From contig NZ_JAFEUU010000002.1 in NCBI RefSeq assembly GCF_017355885.1, positions 124,001 through 188,000 of the forward strand: a DNA stretch of 64,000 nt, written 5' to 3'. This DNA comes from Sabulicella rubraurantiaca (lineage in GTDB: Bacteria; Pseudomonadota; Alphaproteobacteria; Acetobacterales; Acetobacteraceae). The position numbers were made by a program, and so were the translations under genes. The notes under the pieces are model-generated. The model saw nothing but the letters and a program-made list of their open reading frames with translations, had not been told where the DNA came from and did not search any database. Of the stretch, positions 47,512-54,490 are shown piece by piece. Within the stretch, counting starts at the first letter, position 1, and every line of letters starts with the position of its first letter.

Positions 47512-47571
47512 GAAAACAAGGTGAAGATCCGGACAGTCCGGCGCAAGGGGCTTGTGGAAGAGGGAAAAACC

Positions 47572-47760
47572 CTAACGCAGCAGGAGCATCAGCACCGCGA
47601 AGAGGAGGAGGGCGAGGCCCTGCAGCAGCACGCGATATCGCATGAGCTTCTGCGAGGTCTGGGCGGAGTTGCCGCGCGCCATGCCGATCAGCCCGGCGAA
47701 CAGGACGCCGAGCACCGCCAGCATCGCGGCCCCGACCAGGAAGGTGAGGAAGGTTGTCAT
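47572..47760 (-). CDS. Small HIG1-like twin transmembrane protein
   Basis: This is a 62-residue protein with two hydrophobic helices (TFLVGAAMLAVLGVLFAGLI and VLLQGLALLLFAVLMLLL) joined by a short polar loop. The loop and second-helix start read QKLMRYRVLLQ, which fits the HIG1 domain motif (Q/I)-x3-(R/H)-x-R-x3-Q. In mitochondria HIG1 proteins assist cytochrome c oxidase and supercomplex assembly; alphaproteobacterial versions are the presumed ancestors. The start at 47760 is taken over an ATG three codons earlier by similarity to the usual length. It stands alone between the Nudix gene and an MFS transporter. A respiratory role is inferred from family only. Confidence 0.8.
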   Translation of the reverse strand: MTTFLTFLVGAAMLAVLGVLFAGLIGMARGNSAQTSQKLMRYRVLLQGLALLLFAVLMLLLR

Positions 47761-47799
47761 GTCCCGCACATAAGATCGTTCCGGACGAAGCGGTATGGC

Positions 47800-48996
47800 T
47801 CAGCCGCGCATGGCTCGCAGCCCGCGCAGGGCAATCACGCCGGTCAGGGCCGCCACAGCGCAGAGGAAGAAGCCCGGCCCGTAGCCGCCAGTGCCCAAGA
47901 CCAGCAGGGAGAAGCCCGAAGGCGCCACCACCATGGTCGCGGCGAAGACGAAGCCCAGCGCCGCCGTCGCCGCCCCCACCCGCCCTTCAGGCGCGAGGCG
48001 CGCCACCTCGCCGAGCAGGACACCGTTCCAGGCCACGGCGCTGGCGCCCATGGCCGCGCCGAGCATCAGGACCGTCGCCTCCGGCCAGGAGGGACCGGCC
48101 AGGGCGAAGCCCAGCGAGGCGAGGGCGATGATCACGCCCAGCGTGACGAGCACGGGTGGCGCCCCCACCCGGTCCGCCACGACCGCCCAAAGAACGCGGC
48201 CCACCACCCCTGCACATTGCGCCAGCGCCAGGGCGAGCCCCGCCGCCTCGAGTCCGCGCCCCAGCACCTCCACCTGCCAGACCACGAAAAAGGAGGAGAA
48301 GCTGAACTGCCCGATGCCGAAAGAAGCGGAGGCGATGGTGAGCGCCCGGATCCGCGGTTCGTCGCGCAGGATGGAGAGGGAGGCGCGGGCCTCAGCGAAG
48401 GGGCGCAGCGGTGGTGCGTCTGGCTGCCGGTCGGCATCGAGCACGGCGCGCAGCGGCTGCAGGGCCAGGGCGAGCAGGACGGAGAAGAGCGCCACTCCCA
48501 GGACGCCGCCGCGCCAGCCGAAGATCAGCGCCAGCAGCGGCGCCAACGCCGCCACCATCATGGCGCCCATGGGAACGCCGCATTGCTTCAGCCCGAAGAT
48601 CAGCGAGCGCCGTGCCGGCGGGGTGCGAGGCGCCAGAAGGTGCGAGCCGGCCGGGGTCACCGGCCCATGGCCCAGCCCGGAGAGCAGCGCCGAAAGAACG
48701 AGCGCGATGGGATGCCCGATGGCCGCCAGGGCGATACCCAGCCCCACGGTGACCAGCGCGCCCTGACATACCCGAACCCCGCCATGGCGGCGCAGGAGCC
48801 CCGCCGTCAGCGGCCCCGAGACCAGCGCCCCGGCATAGACCAGCGAGGTGTGGAACCCGGCCAGCCCGGCCGGCAGCCCGGTCTCCGCCGCAATGGCGGG
48901 TGCCAGGACCGGCACCGCCAGGAAGGCCCCCATCCCCGCTAGATGCGTGCCCATGAGGGCGAGCATGACAGTCCAGACAGAGGGATCGCGCGGCAT
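47800..48996 (-). CDS. MFS transporter
   Basis: This 398-residue inner-membrane transporter has about twelve hydrophobic helices in two halves, the standard major facilitator fold. The first helix reads LMGTHLAGMGAFLAVPVLAP. The loop 2-3 motif A is degenerate (GPLTAGLLRRHGGVRVCQGA). Other recognisable parts are SALLSGLGHGPVTPAGSHLL, SLIFGLKQCGVPMGAMMVAA (resembling the CynX/nitrate-sulfate branch), and AGVVGRVLWAVVADRVGAPP in the second half. Substrate unknown. It is divergent from the MscS gene with 78 bp between starts and 39 bp upstream of the HIG1-like gene on the same strand. Confidence 0.88.
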   Translation of the reverse strand: MPRDPSVWTVMLALMGTHLAGMGAFLAVPVLAPAIAAETGLPAGLAGFHTSLVYAGALVSGPLTAGLLRRHGGVRVCQGALVTVGLGIALAAIGHPIALVLSALLSGLGHGPVTPAGSHLLAPRTPPARRSLIFGLKQCGVPMGAMMVAALAPLLALIFGWRGGVLGVALFSVLLALALQPLRAVLDADRQPDAPPLRPFAEARASLSILRDEPRIRALTIASASFGIGQFSFSSFFVVWQVEVLGRGLEAAGLALALAQCAGVVGRVLWAVVADRVGAPPVLVTLGVIIALASLGFALAGPSWPEATVLMLGAAMGASAVAWNGVLLGEVARLAPEGRVGAATAALGFVFAATMVVAPSGFSLLVLGTGGYGPGFFLCAVAALTGVIALRGLRAMRG

Positions 48997-49074
48997 AGGT
49001 TCCCATGCTGCGATGCGGCAGCGCGCTCGTCCACCGGGTTGACCCCGGCCATCGGCGCCGCGAAACCCTCCCGC

Positions 49075-51387
49075 ATGATCCGGCTACTTTTCGTCCTGCT
49101 GCTTCTCGCCGCTCCGGCCCAGGCCCAGGTTCCGGTCGTGCCCATGCCTGCGCCGGCCGCGCCTGCCGCCCCGGCGCAGGCGACTCCGGCCCCGCCCGCC
49201 ACCTCGCCCGAGGTCGCGGCGCTGCTGGAGGTCCTGCGCGATGAATCTCGCCGCGCCGAGTTGATCCGCGCCCTGGAGACGGCCCAGACCGGTGCGCCGG
49301 CAGCCGCACCGGGTGAGGCCACCGCCGCCCCGTCGGACGCCGAAACCCCTGCCCTTCCTGCCCCGGCCGAGATCGCCGCAGGGATCGCCGGTCGCCTCGG
49401 CGCCCTGCTGGGTGATGCGGTGGACGCGCTCTCCGCCGCCACCGACCTGCGCGGCGTGGGACACTGGATCAGTGAGTTGGCCCAGGATGAGCGGCTGCGG
49501 CAACAGGTCGGCTCCCTGTTATGGAAGCTCCTGCTCGTGCTCGGCGGTGGCCTCGTTGCCGAGTGGGTGGTGAACCGGGCGCTGAGGCGGCTGCGCGCCC
49601 GGCTGGAGCGGCGCGCCGCCGCCATCCAGGGGCCGTTGCCAGTGTTGCGGCGCCTGCCCTGGATCCTGGGCAACCTTGCCCTGGACCTCCTGCCGATCCT
49701 CGCCTTCGGCGTGGTGGCGATCGGCACGGTAGGCTTCCTCACGACCTGGCCATCCAACCGCGTCATCATGGAGACCATTGCCACCTCCTACATGGCGGCG
49801 CGGGCAGTGATGGCCGTGGGGCGCATGGTCTTCGCCCCCTCCTCCACCAAGCTGCGCCTCGTGCGCTGCGACGACGAGACGGCGCATTACGCGACGCTGT
49901 GGATCCGGCGCCTGGCGCTCACCGCCGTCACCTTCCATGCCCTTTCGGAGTTGGCGCTGTTCTTCGGCCTGCCCCCGGCGGCGCAGGCGGCGATCTGGCG
50001 CCTGGGCTTGCTCGGCCTCTCCGTGCTGCTGGCTGTGGTGGTGATGCAGAACCGCACCGCCGTCGCGAGCGTCCTGGCCGCCCCGCCCCTGAAGGAGGGC
50101 GATGAGCCGGACAGCGCGCGGCGCTTCCTGCGCGGTGCGCGCGACCGGCTGGCGGAGGCGTGGCACGTCCTCGCCGTGCTGTGGCTGCTGGCGGCCTGGA
50201 CGGTCTGGGCGCTGCAGATCGACCGCGGCTTCGAGCGTCTGATCACCGCCTCGGTGATGACCGTGGTAATCATCGCCCTGGGCAAGGTGGTGGACGAGTT
50301 GATGCGGCGCGGCCTCGCGCGGCTGATGCGGATCTCGCCCGAGCTGGCGCGCACCTATCCGGGGCTGGAAGCGCGGACGAACCGTTACCTGCCGGCGCTG
50401 CGCGGCATCCTGTCCTTCCTGATCCTGCTCATCACCCTGATCCTCCTGCTGGAGGCCTGGGGTCTGGGCGCGCTGTCCTGGTTCCGCCCCGGGCGGGTCG
50501 GCGGGCGCGCCGTCTCCGCCGTCCTCACCATCACCCTGACCGCCGGCTTGGCCCTGGCGATCTGGGAGGCGGCGAATGCCGCCATCCAGCGTCACCTCGC
50601 CAGCCTTCCGGCCTCGGGCCAGGCGGCGCAATCGGCGCGGGTGCGGACGCTGCTTCCCATGCTCCGCACCGCGCTGGGCGTGGTGCTGACGGTCGTGGTC
50701 GGGCTGACGACGCTCAGCGAGGTGGGGGTGAACGTGGCACCGCTGCTGGCCGGTGCGGGCGTGGTCGGCCTCGCGGTCGGCTTCGGCTCGCAGACGCTGG
50801 TGCGCGACGTCATCACCGGCATCTTCCTGCTGTTCGAGGATGCGGTGGCCGTGGGCGACACGGTGACGGTGGGCACCCTCACTGGCACGGTCGAGCAGCT
50901 CTCCATCCGCTCCATCAAGCTGCGCGCGCTGGACGGGGCGATCCACATCATCCCCTTCTCCGCCGTCACCACCGTCACCAACCAGACGCGCGACTTCGGC
51001 TACGCCGTGGTGGACCTCGCCGTGGATTACGGGGCCAGCACGGATCAGGCGATCCGCATCATGCGCTCGGTCGGTGAATCGCTGCGCGAGGACGAGGCCT
51101 GGTCGCCGCAATTGCTGGCGCCGCTGGAGGTGATGGGGGTGGACCGCATGGGCGATGGCGTGGTGCTGCGCGCCCGCATCATGACCCCGCCGGCGCGCCG
51201 CCTGGCGGTGGCGCGGGAGCTGAACCGCCGGATCAAGCAGGCCTTCGACGCGGCCGACATCCGGCTCTGGGCTGCCGGCGCGGGCCGCGAGGGGTTCAAG
51301 CCGCCAGCGCCAGAGCCCACAAAGCCCCCACCCCAGCCGCAATCGCCAGGAGGTAGGAGCGGAGTGCGAGCATGGCCCCGACCGTGA
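49075..51387 (+). CDS. Large MscS-family mechanosensitive channel
   Basis: This is a 770-residue membrane protein with a signal peptide (MIRLLFVLLLLAAPAQAQ), a Pro/Ala-rich periplasmic segment, many hydrophobic helices, and a C-terminal MscS core. The pore-lining TM3 and following domain are VAPLLAGAGVVGLAVGFGSQ, TLVRDVITGIFLLFEDAVAV and GDTVTVGTLTGTVEQLSIRS, then AVTTVTNQTRDFGYAVVDLA. Such channels (MscK/YbdG/MscM class) open under hypo-osmotic tension to release solutes. ATG 49075 is selected for the signal peptide; no strong ribosome-binding site is seen. The last 92 bp overlap the convergent azlD gene, and the C-terminal tail is a Pro-rich low-complexity segment (PPAPEPTKPPPQPQSPGGRS). 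Confidence 0.92.
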   Translation: MIRLLFVLLLLAAPAQAQVPVVPMPAPAAPAAPAQATPAPPATSPEVAALLEVLRDESRRAELIRALETAQTGAPAAAPGEATAAPSDAETPALPAPAEIAAGIAGRLGALLGDAVDALSAATDLRGVGHWISELAQDERLRQQVGSLLWKLLLVLGGGLVAEWVVNRALRRLRARLERRAAAIQGPLPVLRRLPWILGNLALDLLPILAFGVVAIGTVGFLTTWPSNRVIMETIATSYMAARAVMAVGRMVFAPSSTKLRLVRCDDETAHYATLWIRRLALTAVTFHALSELALFFGLPPAAQAAIWRLGLLGLSVLLAVVVMQNRTAVASVLAAPPLKEGDEPDSARRFLRGARDRLAEAWHVLAVLWLLAAWTVWALQIDRGFERLITASVMTVVIIALGKVVDELMRRGLARLMRISPELARTYPGLEARTNRYLPALRGILSFLILLITLILLLEAWGLGALSWFRPGRVGGRAVSAVLTITLTAGLALAIWEAANAAIQRHLASLPASGQAAQSARVRTLLPMLRTALGVVLTVVVGLTTLSEVGVNVAPLLAGAGVVGLAVGFGSQTLVRDVITGIFLLFEDAVAVGDTVTVGTLTGTVEQLSIRSIKLRALDGAIHIIPFSAVTTVTNQTRDFGYAVVDLAVDYGASTDQAIRIMRSVGESLREDEAWSPQLLAPLEVMGVDRMGDGVVLRARIMTPPARRLAVARELNRRIKQAFDAADIRLWAAGAGREGFKPPAPEPTKPPPQPQSPGGRSGVRAWPRP

Positions 51388-51598
51388 CCGCCGCGGCGAT
51401 GAGGTGCGGCACCCCGCCCTGCAGCAGCGGCGGCGCAACGAAGGCGACGAAGATGCAGCCCGGCATGTGGTGCAGCATGGCCTGCACGAAGGGTCCGGGG
51501 CGGAAGGCGCGCAGCAGGGCATAGCCCCCGGCGCGCAGCGCGTAGGTGGCGATCGCCATGCCGAGGATGGCGAGCAGCACATCGGGACGCAGGCTCAT
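51296..51598 (-). CDS. azlD: AzlD-like branched-chain amino acid exporter small subunit
   Basis: This is a 100-residue membrane protein with four hydrophobic helices and the AzlD pattern: LRPDVLLAILGMAIATYALR and AGGYALLRAFRPGPFVQAML, then HHMPGCIFVAFVAPPLLQGG. It pairs with the larger AzlC to export branched-chain amino acids and analogues. The ATG overlaps the azlC stop by four bases (ATGA), giving coupled translation. Its 3' end overlaps the end of the MscS gene by 92 bp in the antisense direction, an unusually long convergent overlap that keeps both frames open. Confidence 0.92.
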   Translation of the reverse strand: MSLRPDVLLAILGMAIATYALRAGGYALLRAFRPGPFVQAMLHHMPGCIFVAFVAPPLLQGGVPHLIAAAVTVGAMLALRSYLLAIAAGVGALWALALAA

Positions 51599-52296
51599 CG
51601 GCGCCCGTCCCGCCATGCGCCCGCAGCCGCCCCGCACAGCGCCCCGGCCAGGACCGGCCAGGGCGGCCCCAGCCCCGCGAAATGCGCCGCCGCCGCAGCG
51701 ATGCCGGCGACAACCCAGGGCATGGCGTCGCCGCGCCCGCGCCAGATCGGCACCATCAGCGCCAGGATCGTGGCGATGCCGGCGAAGAATACCGGATGGC
51801 CGGGCGGCAGCCGGATCAGCCCGGCGGCGGCATGCCCCACGCCCGTCATGAGGGTCCAGCCCGCCCACATGGTCACCCCCATGCCGAGCAGCAGCGCCGC
51901 GTCCCGCCCGCCCTGGCGCTGATCGGCGATGCAGACGGCGAAGGTGTTGTCCACCAGCGTCGCCAGCGTGCCCCAGAGGCGGATGCCGCGCAGCCTGTCC
52001 AGCCAAGGCGAGAGCGCCGCTCCCATTGGGGCGAGGCGAAGGTTGATCACCAGCGCCGCGAGGGTCGCGCCCAGCACCGGCGCCGGCTCCCGCCACAGCT
52101 CCAGCGCCACGATCTGCGAGGTGCCGGCGAAGACCAGTGCGCTCATCAGCACCGTCTCCAGGAAGGACAGGCCCTTGCTGTCCGCCACCACGCCGACCAC
52201 CAGGGCGAAAGGAACCATGGCGGGCAGCAGCCCCACCGCGAGGCGCGCCCCGCGCAGCGCGCCCACCCGCGTGAAGACGACCGGACCTGGCTTCAC
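51595..52296 (-). CDS. azlC: AzlC family branched-chain amino acid exporter subunit
   Basis: This 233-residue polytopic membrane protein is the large subunit of AzlCD exporters. The typical stretch LPAMVPFALVVGVVADSKGL is followed by SFLETVLMSALVFAGTSQIV and ALELWREPAPVLGATLAALV with INLRLAPMGAALSPWL. The GTG start at 52296 overlaps the stop of the RecX-like gene by four bases (GTGA), so the three genes recX-azlC-azlD form a coupled operon. A longer frame exists upstream but is polar and antisense-like within recX. Export of valine, leucine, isoleucine or related compounds is inferred from family. Confidence 0.92.
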   Translation of the reverse strand: MKPGPVVFTRVGALRGARLAVGLLPAMVPFALVVGVVADSKGLSFLETVLMSALVFAGTSQIVALELWREPAPVLGATLAALVINLRLAPMGAALSPWLDRLRGIRLWGTLATLVDNTFAVCIADQRQGGRDAALLLGMGVTMWAGWTLMTGVGHAAAGLIRLPPGHPVFFAGIATILALMVPIWRGRGDAMPWVVAGIAAAAAHFAGLGPPWPVLAGALCGAAAGAWRDGRR

Positions 52297-52847
52297 TCGA
52301 GGCGCTCCACCGCCTCGTCGCGACTCATGGCGAGGGCGCGCCGCGCCACCTCGCCGCCGAACCCGGCCCGCGCCAGGGTCGCAAGCCACTTACGCCGCGT
52401 ATCCGGATCGGGGGATGTGGCGGCAAAGGGGCCGATGCGGCGGCGGCGGCAGGCGACGAGGCAGGCATGCATCTCGTCCGGCACCTCCTCCCCCTCCAGC
52501 GCGGCGGCGGCCAACGGCGGGGCGATCCCCTTCTGCAGCAGATGCGCCAGCGTGGCGCGGCCCGAGCGGCCGGAGCCACGCAGCCTGCGCGCGCGGGAGG
52601 CGGCGAAGGCCGCGTCATCCACCGCCCCTGCCTCCACCAGCCTTCGCGCGATGCGGGAAGCGGCTTCGGTGGCGCGGGCTGCCTCGGCCGCGATTTCCTC
52701 CGCATCGCGCCCGGCCTGCCCCGCCTCGCGCGCCCACCGGCGGATGCGGTTGACTAGGACGCGGCGCAGCCCCGCCTCCGTCGCCGAGAAGCGCGCAAGA
52801 TGGGCCAGCGCGGCCTCGTGCAGCGCGGCGTCGTCAATACGGGGCAT
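52293..52847 (-). CDS. RecX family regulatory protein
   Basis: This 184-residue helical, Arg/Ala-rich protein resembles RecX, the modulator of RecA filaments. Family-like segments are ALAHLARFSATEAGLRRVLV, ARRLVEAGAVDDAAFAASRA and RRLRGSGRSGRATLAHLLQK GI-type repeats, consistent with the three-helix modules of RecX. Conservation is modest, so the call depends on the ARFSATEAGLRRVL and GAVDDAAFA..RA pattern, which is typical of alphaproteobacterial RecX. It is first in a coupled operon with azlC and azlD, and 10 bp downstream of the Rrf2 regulator gene. recA is not in the window. Confidence 0.8.
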   Translation of the reverse strand: MPRIDDAALHEAALAHLARFSATEAGLRRVLVNRIRRWAREAGQAGRDAEEIAAEAARATEAASRIARRLVEAGAVDDAAFAASRARRLRGSGRSGRATLAHLLQKGIAPPLAAAALEGEEVPDEMHACLVACRRRRIGPFAATSPDPDTRRKWLATLARAGFGGEVARRALAMSRDEAVERLE

Positions 52848-52857
52848 GGCCCCGGCC

Positions 52858-53304
52858 TCAGATCACGAAGTGCAGCGGCTCCGTCACCGGACGGCGCAAC
52901 CCGGCGGCGGCGGCCCGCTTCAGCAGGTCCTCCACCGACAGGGCAGCGAGGCGCTCGGCCAGCACGGAATCCAGCTCGGCCCAGAGCGGCGCTGTGACGG
53001 CGGCGGCAAGGCGCCCAGCCGGCGGGGGCGGCGGCTCCTGGTCCACCACCGCTTCCAGCACCTCGGCCAGGCGCACCTCGCGCGGGGCGCGGGCCATGCG
53101 GTAGCCGCCGCGCGGCCCGCGCAGGCTGTCAAGGATGCCGGCGCGCACCAGGGCCTGGAGCAGCGGCTCGATGCCGCGCCGGGCCGCGCCCAGACGATCG
53201 GCCACCTCCGCTGCGCCAGTCACCTCACCACCGCGCCCGGCGTGGAAGGCGATGTCCAGCACGATGTCGAGGGCGAGAAGCGCCCGGTCCTGGCGCAGCA
53301 GCAT
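52858..53304 (-). CDS. Rrf2 family transcriptional regulator
   Basis: This is a 148-residue winged-helix regulator. The N-terminal part is LLRQDRALLALDIVLDIAFH, then VTGAAEVADRLGAARRGIEP and LLQALVRAGILDSLRGPRGG, whose final wing RGPRGGYRMARAPREVRLAE is the Rrf2 hallmark. Unlike IscR or NsrR it has no cysteine, so it cannot bind an iron-sulfur cluster; it resembles CymR-type regulators of cysteine metabolism. It is divergent from cysK with a 79-bp gap, which makes control of cysK the obvious hypothesis. The start at 53304 gives the usual family length. Confidence 0.9.
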   Translation of the reverse strand: MLLRQDRALLALDIVLDIAFHAGRGGEVTGAAEVADRLGAARRGIEPLLQALVRAGILDSLRGPRGGYRMARAPREVRLAEVLEAVVDQEPPPPPAGRLAAAVTAPLWAELDSVLAERLAALSVEDLLKRAAAAGLRRPVTEPLHFVI

Positions 53305-53383
53305 GGCGAATCCCCTGATTCCGTGGCGTGGATATGCGGTTCCGGCTGGACATTCTCCAGCCTCTGGGGCCAGAAATACGCCC

Positions 53384-54349
53384 ATGATTCGTGATATGGC
53401 AACTGACATTCCAGCCGGGCTGCGCAGCAGCGTGCTGGACACGATCGGCCGGACGCCGCTGGTGCTGCTGCCCCGCCTCATGGAGCACGAGGGGCTGCGG
53501 GCGCGCGTCGCGCTGAAGCTGGAATTCATGAATCCCGGCGGCTCGGTGAAGGACCGTATCGGGCTGGCGATGATCCGCGCCGCCGAGGCCGCGGGCGAGA
53601 TCACGCCCGGCCGCTCGGTGCTGGTGGAGCCGACCTCGGGCAACACCGGCATCGCCCTCGCCGTAGTGGCGGCGGCGCGCGGCTATCGCCTCATCGTGGT
53701 CATGCCGGATGGGGCGAGCATCGAGCGGCGCAAGATGCTGCGCCTCCTGGGGGCGGAGCTGGAGCTGACCCCGGCGCGCAAGGGCATGGGCGGCGCCATC
53801 GCCCGCGCCGAGGAGATCGTGGCGCGCACGGAGAATGCCTGGATGCCGCGCCAGTTCGACAATGGCGCGAATCCCACGATCCACGAGCAGACCACGGCCG
53901 AGGAGATCTGGGCCGACACGGAAGGGCGCGTGGATGCGGTGGTGGGCGGCATCGGCACGGGCGGCACGCTGACCGGCATCGCCCGCGCCCTGAAGCCGCG
54001 CCGCCCCGGGATGCGCGTGATCGGGGTGGAGCCGGCGGAATCGGCGGTGCTGAACGGCGACGACCCAGGGCCGCACCGCATCCAGGGCATCGGTGCCGGG
54101 TTCCGCCCGGCGGTGCTGGAGCTGGAGAAGCTGGACGAGGTGCGCCGCGTCGCCGAGCGTGAGTCCTTCGCCGCCGCACGGCTGGCAGCGCGGGTGGAGG
54201 GGCTGGCCATCGGCATCTCCTCCGGCGCCGTGCTGCACGCCGTCATGGAACTGGCGCGCGAGAAGGGGATGGAAGGCAAGCTGATCGTCGGCATCGCCGC
54301 CAGCTACGCCGAGCGCTACCTTTCGACGGAGCTCTTCGAGGGGCTCTGA
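53384..54349 (+). CDS. cysK: Cysteine synthase A
   Basis: This 321-residue PLP enzyme joins O-acetylserine and sulfide to make cysteine. The PLP Lys56 is in EFMNPGGSVKDRIGLAMIRA. The substrate loop EPTSGNTGIALAVVAAARGY, the PLP-phosphate loop VVGGIGTGGTLTGIARAL, and GISSGAVLHAVMELAREKGM are standard for CysK. The start is ambiguous: ATG 53384 (MIRDMATD) or ATG 53396 (MATDIP); neither has a clear ribosome-binding site, so a leaderless or weakly translated message is possible. Divergent from a cysteine-free Rrf2 regulator, which probably represses it. It supplies sulfur upstream of the metZ pathway encoded elsewhere in the window. Confidence 0.95.
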   Translation: MIRDMATDIPAGLRSSVLDTIGRTPLVLLPRLMEHEGLRARVALKLEFMNPGGSVKDRIGLAMIRAAEAAGEITPGRSVLVEPTSGNTGIALAVVAAARGYRLIVVMPDGASIERRKMLRLLGAELELTPARKGMGGAIARAEEIVARTENAWMPRQFDNGANPTIHEQTTAEEIWADTEGRVDAVVGGIGTGGTLTGIARALKPRRPGMRVIGVEPAESAVLNGDDPGPHRIQGIGAGFRPAVLELEKLDEVRRVAERESFAAARLAARVEGLAIGISSGAVLHAVMELAREKGMEGKLIVGIAASYAERYLSTELFEGL

Positions 54350-54373
54350 GGCGCGCTCCAGCCCCCTGTTTGC

Positions 54374-54420
54374 GCGCCTGATTCGCCAATACGGCAATTC
54401 CACCTCCGCGGATCAGGCGC
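54374..54420. terminator. Inverted repeat between cysK and ftsK
   Basis: Nine-base arms GCGCCTGAT (54374-54382) and ATCAGGCGC (54412-54420) flank 29 bases. It lies 24 bp after the cysK stop and could serve as a terminator or long-loop regulatory structure; no T-run follows. Confidence 0.35.
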
Positions 54421-54490
54421 TAGGAGCAGGGCCCATGCTCTGCTATGAAGCGGGTCCCCCCGGCCGTTTCCACCTTCCCCCCTGAAGGCC

